64,000 bases of DNA from Ruminococcus sp. (GTDB taxonomy: Bacteria > Bacillota > Clostridia > Oscillospirales > Acutalibacteraceae). The translations under genes were made by a program, and so were the position numbers. Positions within the stretch are counted from its first letter, which is position 1. Each line of letters starts with the position of its first letter. The stretch spans positions 34,126-98,125 of the forward strand of contig JAFRBX010000043.1 in assembly GCA_017404665.1 (NCBI GenBank). The letters are read 5' to 3'. The notes beneath the pieces are model-generated. The model made no database searches. It saw nothing but the letters and a program-made list of their open reading frames with translations, and had not been told where the DNA came from. This document shows positions 1-8,280 of this stretch, one piece after another.

Positions 1-469
1 CCAGCGCACGGGCGATGGCGACGCGCTGCATCTGGCCGCCTGAGAGCTGAGAAGGTTTTTTGTGGATGTGATCGGCAAGCCCTACCTTTTGCAGGGCGTC
101 GACGGCGCGTGAGGAGCGTTCGGAAGCGCTGATTCCGCCGATCGTCAGAGCCAACTCTACGTTTTTCAGGATGGTCTGATGAGGGATAAGGTTGTAGCTT
201 TGAAAGACAAAGCCGATCGTGTGGTTGCGGTAGGAGTCCCAGTCGCGGTCAGAATACCGCTTGGTGCTGATCCCGTTGATGATCAGATCGCCTTCGTCGT
301 ACCGATCCAGACCGCCGATGATGTTCAGCAGGGTCGTTTTGCCGGAGCCGCTCTGTCCCAGCACGGCGACAAACTCGCTGTCGCGCAGATTGAGAGAAAC
401 GCCCTTGAGCGCTTCCTGCACGAGCGAGCCTGTTTTATATACCTTTCGTATGCCTTTGATCTGCAGCAT
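1..469 (-). CDS. ABC transporter ATP-binding protein (MacB/LolD-like), 3' end outside window
   Basis: This is the N-terminal ~156 residues of an ABC ATPase, which would power a membrane permease (not in the window). Reading the minus strand from ATG at 469-467, preceded by AAGGAG, gives Walker A GQSGSGKTT at about residues 39-47, followed by LLNIIGGLD, then a Q-loop (FVFQSYNLIP) and the signature LSGGQMQRVAIARAL just before the left edge. The LLNIIGGLD and YRNHTIGFVFQ pattern is typical of the MacB/LolD/FtsE-type ATPases that partner FtsX-fold permeases in lipoprotein, peptide or antibiotic export. Walker B and the permease must lie left of the window, so the substrate cannot be named. Confidence in the family is high; the subfamily is inferred. 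Confidence 0.93.
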   Translation of the reverse strand, partial: MLQIKGIRKVYKTGSLVQEALKGVSLNLRDSEFVAVLGQSGSGKTTLLNIIGGLDRYDEGDLIINGISTKRYSDRDWDSYRNHTIGFVFQSYNLIPHQTILKNVELALTIGGISASERSSRAVDALQKVGLADHIHKKPSQLSGGQMQRVAIARAL

Positions 470-663
470 GGAGTTCTCCTTAAGATGTGCCGGAGTGGGT
501 GGACAATCTATTTGATAGGATAAGATACTATTATTATAGCATACATTATATAGACAAATGCTATTGAAGTAAACAGATTTTACGAAAGAGTAATCCCAAA
601 TTACAAAATCGGCATAAATATACTATTCTCAGATAAATAGTTAAAGGCTCCCGGAGGAGCCTT

Positions 664-718
664 ATTGGTAATTAGTGGCTGGTGGTCAGTGAATAGTGGA
701 TAGTGGATAGTGAAAATG
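664..718. repeat. short tandem GTGGATA-like intergenic repeat
   Basis: Between the ABC ATPase promoter region and the 3' end of the glycosyltransferase gene there is an imperfect run of GTGG(A/C)TA/AGTGAATA units (for example TAGTGGATAGTGGATAGTG). An 8-bp GC-rich hairpin (AAGGCTCC/GGAGCCTT, 644-663) lies next to it. It could be a weak terminator for the glycosyltransferase gene, but no T-run follows. No coding potential is seen in 470-720. Confidence 0.45.
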
Positions 719-720
719 GA

Positions 721-1992
721 TCAGATGTTCTTTTGATCCTGAGCCAGCTTTTTTGCCAGCTCATAGATGTTGCGGCAGGAGTTTTTATGGACAAAGCGGC
801 GGCAGCTCTCGCGCATGGCGTCCAGCTTTGCGCCGTCTGAAAGCAGCGCGCCTACCGTAGCGGCGGCTTCACTGCTGTGCTCCAAGATCACGCCGATGTT
901 GTTCTCCGCCAGCAGCGCGGCGTTTTGCTCCTCCTGACCGGGGTAGGCCTTGAACACAACCATCGGCAGCGCGCAGGCGATGCTCTCGGAGGTGGTCAGC
1001 CCGCCGGGCTTGGTGACGATCAGATCGCTCGCATGCATATAGTCGTCCACGTTGTCGATGAAGAAAAAGAGCTTGGTCGGCTTATGCTTATCGGTGGTAC
1101 GGCGGAAGGTGCGGGTCAGTTTTTCCTTGACCATTTCACTTTGGTTGTACATAAAGCGCAGGACGTTGTCTTGGCTGAAGCGCTTGAGCAGCTCAGGTTC
1201 TTCCTCGGTGACGATCTCATTGGCGTTATGCAGCAGCTCGTCAAATGCGTCATACAGCCTTTTGTTGCGGCCAGTGATGACGATGATCTGGTAGTCGATA
1301 TCGATATTCAGCAGGTTTTCATAGATCTCGAGGATATCCGTTACGCCGAAGCTGCCCGCCATAATCAGTACGGTGCGCTTGTTTCTGTCAAAGCCGAGTT
1401 CATCGAGCACCTCGTCGCGGCTTCTGCCGTTGCCCTCGTAGAATTTTTCGAAAACCGGATGGCCGTAATCGTAAATGCTGCTGCGGTCGATTTCATATTG
1501 CTCCGCCAGTATATCCTTGGCTTGCGACGAGGCGGTGATATAGGCGTCGATACCGCCCGCTATGTACGCGCGGTGGGGGAGAAAGTCGGTGACGATGGTG
1601 ATCAGCGGGACAGCATAGCCGGTTTTTTCCTTCATATAACCAACGATCGCGCCGGCAAACGGATGGCAGCTGATAATGACGTCGGGGGCGATGGTCTCGA
1701 TGACCGGCTGCAGGCGTTTGGCGCACTGCTGATAAATGATGTTGACAGTCTCCGACAGCGGAGACTCTTTGTCCGAGCTCTTGTACATCGCGCCGAAGAG
1801 AGCGGGAGTGAGCGTTACCAGCGCCTTATAGCCCTGTACGACCGCGATATTCAGCACAGGGGAACATTCCTCGATCGCGTCGATGATGGTGACGTCCGCC
1901 GAGGGATCGTGTTCGTTGATATATGTCTTCAGGGCGTTGGAGGCGCGGTTGTGACCGCCGCCGGTCGACGCTGTCAGTATCAATACTTTCAT
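721..1992 (-). CDS. Diacylglycerol glucosyltransferase / MGDG synthase-like GT28 family protein
   Basis: This is a 423-residue cytosolic, membrane-associated glycosyltransferase, predicted to move a sugar from a UDP donor to diacylglycerol to make glycolipids (membrane lipid or lipoteichoic-acid anchor pathway). The N-terminus has the MGDG-synthase signature STGGGHNRASNAL at about residues 9-21. The C-terminal half has the GT28 donor-binding motif (TKPGGLTTSESIACALPMV, about residues 328-346) followed by PGQEEQNA. Length and domain order match Bacillus UgtP-type enzymes. The ATG at 1992 is preceded by AGGTGA. It stands alone, without a lipid-biosynthesis operon. Related enzymes include MurG-like transferases, but the N-terminal motif favours the diacylglycerol acceptor. 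The acceptor itself is inferred. Confidence 0.9.
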   Translation of the reverse strand: MKVLILTASTGGGHNRASNALKTYINEHDPSADVTIIDAIEECSPVLNIAVVQGYKALVTLTPALFGAMYKSSDKESPLSETVNIIYQQCAKRLQPVIETIAPDVIISCHPFAGAIVGYMKEKTGYAVPLITIVTDFLPHRAYIAGGIDAYITASSQAKDILAEQYEIDRSSIYDYGHPVFEKFYEGNGRSRDEVLDELGFDRNKRTVLIMAGSFGVTDILEIYENLLNIDIDYQIIVITGRNKRLYDAFDELLHNANEIVTEEEPELLKRFSQDNVLRFMYNQSEMVKEKLTRTFRRTTDKHKPTKLFFFIDNVDDYMHASDLIVTKPGGLTTSESIACALPMVVFKAYPGQEEQNAALLAENNIGVILEHSSEAAATVGALLSDGAKLDAMRESCRRFVHKNSCRNIYELAKKLAQDQKNI

Positions 1993-2304
1993 GATGAGTC
2001 ACCTTTCTCAAAGAGGTACGTCCATATTATAGCTTATTCTTCTGCCCAAGGCAATATACAATCGGGGAAAATGTAACAGGTTTTTGGGAGATCCGAAACG
2101 CTTTATCCAAAATCCATAAATTAACCGACCGAGGGGGTAGTAAATATCGTCGCATTTTTATTTCATAATTCTTTTACAGATTATTAATCATTTTTAAATT
2201 CGTTATTATATACTTAATTATAATAGGAGCAGTGGAGCTGCAGATGCTTTTGACTGTTCTTTTCATGATTGATAGATTAGTTTTCCTTTAAGGAAGTGGT
2301 TGTT

Positions 2305-4032
2305 ATGGCAAATCGAAAAGGCGATACCATGGAGCTCAATTCCATTCTCGCCGAGGCGCGCAGCCGCAAGAGCGGAACTCCCGCGAAAAGCGGCGCAGGC
2401 AAGCAGAGCGCCCCTGCCCGCAAGGCGGCTCCCGCCCGTGTGAATAATTTCAATGATAATTTCGTGATTACCGACGATGATGACCGTCCCGTCAGACCGC
2501 AGGTCAAGAATTCCCGACCTGCTCCTGCTAAGCAGCAGCCTAAGAAGAAGAAAAAGACCGGTCTGATCGTTGCGATCTGCATCGTCAGCATTCTGTTGGT
2601 CGCGGCTGTAGGCGGACTGACTCTGTATCTGTTCTCAGGCTCCGGCACCGGTCCCGACAGCACCTTCTCCGATAACGTCTATGTCAACGGCAGATCGCTC
2701 AAGGATCTGACAATGGGTCAGGCGAAAACGCTGATGAAGGGCGTTGAGGACGAGCTGGCGGACGGCATCAAGATCGAGGTCAAGGCGGGCGATAAATCCT
2801 ACAGCTACACCAAGGACGATTTCAACTATTCCTTTGACACCGATCAGGTGCTCAGCGAAGCCAAGACCTACTCCGAGGAAAAGGGCATCAAGACCGAGGA
2901 CAAGAACTATGAGATCACGATGAAGGTCGAGGACACTACCTGTGCCGACATCATCTCGAAGATCGCTTCCGACGTCAAGACTGAAGCGAAGAACGCGACG
3001 GTCACCGATTTTGACCCCTCCGCCGATTCGATGTTTACCGTAGCGGACGAGGTCAAGGGTGTTGCGCTGGACGAGCAGACCAGCTTGACTGCGCTGACGA
3101 CCTTTATCAACGGCGGCAATGTCAGCGGTACCGTTGATGCGACCGTTTCCGAGGTGGATCCCGAGTATACCGCGAGCTACCTCAAGAGCAATATCAAGAA
3201 GCTGTCTTCCTTCTCGACGATCTCTACCAACAACTCCAACGGCAACGAGAACATGCGCGTCTCTCTGGCGGCGTGCAACGGCTCCATCATCGAGCCCGGC
3301 GCTACCTGGTCTTTCAACGACCATACCGGCAACTCCAACCTCGAAAGTAACGGCTACAAGCCCGCGGGCGTTATCGTCGAGGGCCGCAGCGAGACCGGCA
3401 TCGGCGGCGGCATCTGCCAGTCCTCCACCACGATCTACAACGCCTGCATCCTGTGCGGCATGGACGTCGTGGAGCGCCAGTGCCACTATTATAAGTCGGT
3501 GTATGTAGACGCCGGCCGCGACGCGACCGTCGACTACGGCAACATCGACCTCAAGGTCAATAATCCGTTCAAGTACCAGCTCTTCATGAAGTGCTGGATG
3601 GACGGCACTCAGCTCAACTGTGAGATCTACGGGCTGGAGAATCCCGAGTTTGACGATATCGAGATCTCCACGACCTCTCCGACCTACTTTGACCGCGGCT
3701 ATAAGGTCTATACCACCCGCACCTATCTGAAGGACGGCAGCGAGGTCAAGACCGACGATCTGCCCTCCTCCACCTACTATACCTCGGCTCCCTCCTCGGG
3801 ATCGTCTAGCTCCAACAGCTCCTATGACGATGATGATTCCGACAGCTCCGGCGGCGATGATTCCTCTTCCGGCGGTGAGTCCGGCGGCGAATCCGGCGGT
3901 GAATCGGGCGGTGAATCGGGCGGTGAGTCCGGCGGTGAATCGGGCGGCGAGTCCGGCGGCGAATCGGGCGGTGAATCCGGCGGCGAGTCCGGCGGCGAGT
4001 CCGGCGGCGAACCCGTTGACGGCGGCGAATAA
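2305..4032 (+). CDS. VanW-domain membrane/cell-wall protein with peptidoglycan-binding-like domain
   Basis: This is a 575-residue type II membrane protein. It has a cytosolic basic/proline-rich N-terminus (to about residue 87) ending in KKKKK, one transmembrane helix (GLIVAICIVSILLVAAVGG), an extracellular region resembling the PG_binding_4 domain, and a VanW domain at about 285-430. The VanW core is clear: GATWSFNDHTG, GIGGGICQSSTTIYNA. VanW proteins occur in glycopeptide-resistance and general wall contexts; the molecular role is not established. The C-terminus is a Ser-rich linker followed by (SGGE)n repeats. The ATG at 2305 sits 10 nt after AGGA; a GTG at 2296 in the same frame is too close to the Shine-Dalgarno. 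It is monocistronic, followed by a terminator. Confidence 0.88.
   Translation: MANRKGDTMELNSILAEARSRKSGTPAKSGAGKQSAPARKAAPARVNNFNDNFVITDDDDRPVRPQVKNSRPAPAKQQPKKKKKTGLIVAICIVSILLVAAVGGLTLYLFSGSGTGPDSTFSDNVYVNGRSLKDLTMGQAKTLMKGVEDELADGIKIEVKAGDKSYSYTKDDFNYSFDTDQVLSEAKTYSEEKGIKTEDKNYEITMKVEDTTCADIISKIASDVKTEAKNATVTDFDPSADSMFTVADEVKGVALDEQTSLTALTTFINGGNVSGTVDATVSEVDPEYTASYLKSNIKKLSSFSTISTNNSNGNENMRVSLAACNGSIIEPGATWSFNDHTGNSNLESNGYKPAGVIVEGRSETGIGGGICQSSTTIYNACILCGMDVVERQCHYYKSVYVDAGRDATVDYGNIDLKVNNPFKYQLFMKCWMDGTQLNCEIYGLENPEFDDIEISTTSPTYFDRGYKVYTTRTYLKDGSEVKTDDLPSSTYYTSAPSSGSSSSNSSYDDDDSDSSGGDDSSSGGESGGESGGESGGESGGESGGESGGESGGESGGESGGESGGESGGEPVDGGE
3871..4014 (+). repeat. 12 x 12-bp tandem repeat encoding GGES
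   Basis: Twelve consecutive 12-bp units GGCGG(T/C)GA(A/G)TC(C/G) encode GGES (the last unit GGEP) at the C-terminus of the VanW protein. Third positions differ between units (GAA/GAG, TCC/TCG), so the peptide is conserved better than the DNA. This looks like a flexible extracellular tail that can change length by slippage. Confidence 0.9.
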
Positions 4033-4045
4033 TCCGATCCTCTTT

Positions 4046-4078
4046 ATCCCCCTGTGTAAGCAGGGGGATTGTTTTTTT
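4046..4078 (+). terminator. Rho-independent terminator of the VanW gene
   Basis: Stem ATCCCCCTG/CAGGGGGAT followed by TTGTTTTTTT. The same C5-G5 stem style ends each of the next four genes. Confidence 0.9.
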
Positions 4079-4083
4079 GAATG

Positions 4084-4165
4084 GTCATTGCGAAGCACCT
4101 TGATACGCGTGCCGGTGCTGCGGCAACCTCAACCGATTAAAACAGGTTTGATCCCCTCACGCAAG
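4084..4165. repeat. MITE-like dispersed repeat (GTCATTGCGA...CAACCTCAACCGAT family)
   Basis: It begins GTCATTGCGAAGCACC and continues through GCGGCAACCTCAACCGAT into TAAAACAGGTTTGATCCCC. It shares its start and its AATCTCAACCGAT/AAACGGGT block with 9828-9945, and its CATTGCG terminus with an element inside the CRISPR array (40553-40667). It is noncoding and imperfectly palindromic, as expected for a small mobilised repeat. The remainder of 4166-4373 shows nothing I can name. Confidence 0.6.
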
Positions 4166-4373
4166 GAAATCTCTTCTATTTGCATCCTGCCATAAAATGG
4201 AAATTGGTCGAATTCACTTAAAATCAATATTTACTATTGGGCATATTGCGCCTATGTTCGTGATATTCAACAATCAATGCCGTACATTTTCGTTGAATAC
4301 AAACAACAAATTCAGCGGTTTGTTGAAATAGCATCAATGCGGGTAAAAAATCATTCAAAACAAAAATTTATTA

Positions 4374-4402
4374 TTGAATATTCATAAAGTTTGTGATATG
4401 AT
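4374..4402 (+). promoter_or_regulatory. sigma-A-type promoter of the first dockerin gene
   Basis: TTGAAT (4374-4379), 17-nt spacer, TATGAT (4397-4402), 36 nt before the ATG at 4439. The dockerin genes at 10132 and 13273 have the same TTGAA(A/T)-N17 layout. Confidence 0.75.
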
Positions 4403-4438
4403 TAAGCTACGCAATAAAATAATTATAAGGAGGAAATT

Positions 4439-7400
4439 ATGAGAAAGTTTATTAGCGTATTACTGGCTCTTATGTTGGTATTCTCTCTGACGACCGTTGT
4501 GTTTAACGCCTACAACGTGGTAGACGACGACGCGATCACGTCTGAAGAAGCATGCGAAGACGTAGGAACCACAGCAAAGGTCTATTTCCAGATGCCTAAC
4601 GGTGAGAATGGTCCTGTTGCTACCCAGGACGTCTATGTTCATCATCCCGAGGAACTGGACGAGCAGGGTGAAGTCGTAGCGGAAGCTTACGACGAGCTCG
4701 TTATCGGCGAAGGCGATCATGCCCTTTCCTGGTACAACGATTTCAACCTCGCTGCAGACGGCAATCACTATGCAGGTATTTATTGGTGGGACGCTCCCGC
4801 TTCCCCCTCTGCATGGCCGGGCTACAGAATGTCCATCGACGATTATGACAACAGCATTTTCTATGCAATCGTTCCCGGCGACGGCGATCTGACCTCCGGT
4901 ATCTTCAACAATGGTGTTGACGGCGGTACCGATTCCAGCCTGCCCATCTATTATGAGGCGGCTCAGACCATCGACAACAACATGGAAGGCGCTTACGCAG
5001 GCGACTATGACACTCTGTGGGAAGACACCTACAATGAGTTTGACTTTGACGGCTGCATCTATGTTATCGATCCCGATCAGGTCTCCATCAACGCCTTCTC
5101 CGGCAAGCAGACCTGCGGCGGTAACTGGTACTTCTACTATGGCAACGGCTGCTATGGTAACGTCAGAACCGATTCCGACGATTATGTATCCGCTGAGGAT
5201 AACTGTGTGAACCCCGATCACCATCACGGTGAAGAGCCGACCGACGCTCCTGTAGAGCCGACCGACGCTCCCGTAGAGCCGACTGATGCTCCCGCAGAGC
5301 CGACCGACGCTCCCGTAGAGCCCACTGAGGCTCCTGTTGAGCCCACCGACGCTCCTGTTGAGCCCACTGACGCTCCTGTTGAAGACGTTATCACCGTATA
5401 CTTCACCAACGGTCAGGGTTGGAGCAACGTAAATGCATATTTCTGGGGCACCGATGCTGATCCTTCATGGCCCGGCGCTTCCATCGAATTCGATCATCAG
5501 AACGATTTCGGTCAGGACGTTTACAAGGCTGTTCTGCCCGCAACTGTTCAGGGTCTGATCTTCAACAACGGCGAAGGCGACCAGACCATCGATATCACCG
5601 AGAACGCGGGCTTTAAGCTCGTAGACGGCGCTGAGTTCTACACCACCACTACCGAAGACGGTAAGGTCGTTGTAGAAGAGGTTGGCGTTGACCAGCCCAC
5701 CGAAGAGCCCATCGCTTGGGAAAAGGGTTACTACCTCACCGGTACTGTAGCTGACTGGGGCCTCAAGGAAGGCATGATGCTGACCGACGAAGGCGACGGT
5801 CTGTACAGCTATGGCCCGATCGCTCTGACCGCTAACGACATGATCAAGGTCATCGACGTTAACAAGAAGGGCACTGGCATCGGCAACTGGTATCCGGACG
5901 GCATGGACAACAACCGCACTGTACCTGTTGATGCTGAATACATGATCTACTTCCGTCCCGCAGGCGACGGCACAGCCGAGGACGGCTGGGAGTACATCCC
6001 CTATGAGGGCGACGATTCCGGCGAAGACGCTCACGGCTGCAAGAACGGCGGCTATATGTTCAAGTTCGTCGGCAACTACACAGAGCCGACTGACGCTCCT
6101 GTTGAGCCTACCGACGCTCCTGTAGAGCCGACTGACGCTCCCGTTGAGCCCACCGAAGCTCCCGCTCCTGTTTTTGAGTATGACACTGTTTACGCAGTCG
6201 GTAACGGCGAAGGCAATTGGCTAAACGGCATTACATGGGATCCCGGCGCTGCGGCAAACGAGATGACCCAGACTGCTGATGACGTTTGGGAGATCAAATT
6301 CGAAGACGTTCCCTCCGGCTATGATCGTCAGATCAAATTCGCTATCGACGGCACATGGGATCGCAACTTCGGCGGTGCCTTTGAAGCAAATGATACGGCT
6401 ACCGACGCTGTTTACAACGGCGATAACATCACTTTCGATACCGAAAAATTCTGTAATGTAACTGCAAAACTTGACCTGACCGGCTTTGATCCCGAGACCA
6501 ATACCGGTGCGGTATTCACGATCACCATCGAAGAGATCGATACTCCTGATCAGCCGACCGACGCTCCTGCTCCGACTTGGGAGAAGGGTTATTATCTGAC
6601 CGGTACTGTTGCTGACTGGGGCCTCAAGGAAGGCATGATGCTGACCGAAGAAGGCGACGGTCTGTACAGCTTCGGTCCGATCGCTCTGACCGCTGACGAC
6701 ATGATCAAGGTCATCGACGTCAACAAGAAGGGCACCGGCATCGGCAACTGGTATCCGGACGGCATGGACAACAATCAGGGCGTTGACGAATACGGCGAGT
6801 ACACCATCTACTTCCGTCCCGCAGGCGACGGTACTGAGGAAGACGGCTACACCTACATCTACTATGTAGGCGATGGCAGCGAAGACGCTCAGAATCACGG
6901 CTGCACACGCGGCGGCTACATGTTCAAGTTCGTCAAGGCTGACGAGCCCGTAGAGCCGACCGACGCTCCTGTTGAGCCGACTGACGCTCCTGTTGAGCCG
7001 ACTGACGCTCCTGTCTTCGAGTATGAAGCTGTTAACGCAGTCGGTAACGGCGACGGCGCTTGGCTGAACGGCGTTACATGGGATCCCGCTGCTGAAGCCA
7101 ATCTGATGACCGAGATCGAGGAGAACGTTTGGGAGATCACCTTCAAGGGCGTTCCCGCGGATCAGGATTGCCAGATCAAGTTTGCGATCGACGGCAACTG
7201 GAACCACAACTTCGGCGGCACCTTCGAAGAGAGCGGCAAGGTTACCAACGCTGATTACAACGGCGCAAACATCACCTTCTCTCCCGAAAAGGCAAGCGAC
7301 ATTACCGCAAAACTCGATCTGACCAACTTTGATATTGCGACTCAGACCGGTGCGACCTTCACCATCACCATCACTGAGTCTGAAGAGCCTGTTCCTACCG

Positions 7401-8035
7401 ACGAGCCTGCTCCGACATGGGAGAAGGGTTACTATCTGACCGGTACTGTAGCTGACTGGGGTCTCAAGGAAGGCATGATGCTGACCGACGAAGGCGACGG
7501 TCTGTACAGCTTCGGTCCGATCGCTCTGACTACTGACGACATGATCAAGGTCATCGACGTCAACAAGAAGGGCACCGGCATCGGCAACTGGTATCCGGAC
7601 GGCATGGATAACAACCGCACTGTTCCTGCTGATGGCGAGTACATGATTTACTTCCGTCCCGCAGGCGACGGCACTGAGGAAGACGGCTGGGAGTACATCT
7701 ACTACATCGGCGACGGCAGCGAAGACGCTCAGAACCACGGCTGCACACGCGGCGGCTACATGTTCAAGTTCGTCAGCGAAGACCAGCCTGAGCCCGCTTA
7801 CATCCTCGGCGATGCTGACGGCGACGGTGAAGTAACCGCTGCTGACGTCACGATGATCCAGCGTTACGATGCTCAGATGAGCGTTGGTGAGAGCTTCAAC
7901 GAGGCTGCGGCTGATGTTGACGGCGACGGCGAGGTCACCATCCTCGACGCTACCCTGATTCAGCGCTACCTTGCGAAGATCGGTACCAAATGGGATAAGA
8001 GAGGCATCAACGAGCCGGTTTACGCAGAGGCGTAA
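4439..8035 (+). CDS. Secreted multi-modular dockerin protein with starch-binding-like modules
   Basis: This 1198-residue exported protein probably docks onto a scaffoldin and binds alpha-glucan; no catalytic domain is seen. The order is: signal peptide (about 1-25); an N-terminal domain shared with the next two genes (about 30-260); an EPTDAPV-repeat linker; a CBM26-like module (VYFTNGQGWSNVNAYFW...WPG, about 318-410); then alternating modules A-B-A-B-A. The A modules start with KGYYLTGTVADWGLKEGMML. The B modules (NEMTQTADDVWEIKFEDVP...IKFAIDGTWDRNFGG) resemble X25/pullulanase-type starch-binding modules. The C-terminal dockerin has two calcium loops, DADGDGEVTAAD and DVDGDGEVTILD. AAGGAGG precedes the ATG. 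Sugar specificity is inferred from module resemblance. Confidence 0.88.
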   Translation: MRKFISVLLALMLVFSLTTVVFNAYNVVDDDAITSEEACEDVGTTAKVYFQMPNGENGPVATQDVYVHHPEELDEQGEVVAEAYDELVIGEGDHALSWYNDFNLAADGNHYAGIYWWDAPASPSAWPGYRMSIDDYDNSIFYAIVPGDGDLTSGIFNNGVDGGTDSSLPIYYEAAQTIDNNMEGAYAGDYDTLWEDTYNEFDFDGCIYVIDPDQVSINAFSGKQTCGGNWYFYYGNGCYGNVRTDSDDYVSAEDNCVNPDHHHGEEPTDAPVEPTDAPVEPTDAPAEPTDAPVEPTEAPVEPTDAPVEPTDAPVEDVITVYFTNGQGWSNVNAYFWGTDADPSWPGASIEFDHQNDFGQDVYKAVLPATVQGLIFNNGEGDQTIDITENAGFKLVDGAEFYTTTTEDGKVVVEEVGVDQPTEEPIAWEKGYYLTGTVADWGLKEGMMLTDEGDGLYSYGPIALTANDMIKVIDVNKKGTGIGNWYPDGMDNNRTVPVDAEYMIYFRPAGDGTAEDGWEYIPYEGDDSGEDAHGCKNGGYMFKFVGNYTEPTDAPVEPTDAPVEPTDAPVEPTEAPAPVFEYDTVYAVGNGEGNWLNGITWDPGAAANEMTQTADDVWEIKFEDVPSGYDRQIKFAIDGTWDRNFGGAFEANDTATDAVYNGDNITFDTEKFCNVTAKLDLTGFDPETNTGAVFTITIEEIDTPDQPTDAPAPTWEKGYYLTGTVADWGLKEGMMLTEEGDGLYSFGPIALTADDMIKVIDVNKKGTGIGNWYPDGMDNNQGVDEYGEYTIYFRPAGDGTEEDGYTYIYYVGDGSEDAQNHGCTRGGYMFKFVKADEPVEPTDAPVEPTDAPVEPTDAPVFEYEAVNAVGNGDGAWLNGVTWDPAAEANLMTEIEENVWEITFKGVPADQDCQIKFAIDGNWNHNFGGTFEESGKVTNADYNGANITFSPEKASDITAKLDLTNFDIATQTGATFTITITESEEPVPTDEPAPTWEKGYYLTGTVADWGLKEGMMLTDEGDGLYSFGPIALTTDDMIKVIDVNKKGTGIGNWYPDGMDNNRTVPADGEYMIYFRPAGDGTEEDGWEYIYYIGDGSEDAQNHGCTRGGYMFKFVSEDQPEPAYILGDADGDGEVTAADVTMIQRYDAQMSVGESFNEAAADVDGDGEVTILDATLIQRYLAKIGTKWDKRGINEPVYAEA

Positions 8036-8079
8036 TCATCCCGATATATATCCTATAGTTAGCTTAGTTTGAGCTGCTG

Positions 8080-8108
8080 CTCCCCCTGTTTCGGCAGGGG
8101 GAGTTTTT
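8080..8108 (+). terminator. Rho-independent terminator
   Basis: CTCCCCCTG/CAGGGGGAG stem with a TTTCGG loop and TTTTT tail, 45 nt after the stop codon of the first dockerin gene. Confidence 0.93.
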
Positions 8109-8280
8109 GCCGTTCGGTAAAGGTAAATGAAGCTGACTGAGCGTTCTGCCAAAAAAAAGTCCCAAAATTCGGTTATTTTGACGACTGAAAAAATTGTAAA
8201 TTCTGAGCGTAGAATATTGAAGCCAAAGTGATTTTGTGGTAGTATAATAGTGGAAAAAATTAAAGCTTAGGAGGCTTAAT

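Noticed and set aside
877-2076. 399-codon plus-strand frame opposite the glycosyltransferase gene
   Set aside because: Shadow frame; the minus strand encodes clear GT28 motifs.
4208-4370. Regulatory RNA between the VanW and first dockerin genes
   Set aside because: AT-rich and without stable complementary arms apart from short ones; only the promoter is supported.
6221-7738. 505-codon minus-strand frame opposite the first dockerin gene (and similar ones at 2635-4098, 8353-9924, 10204-11265, 11368-12678, 14797-16362)
   Set aside because: These mirror the repeats of the plus-strand modules and have no signal, start site or family resemblance.
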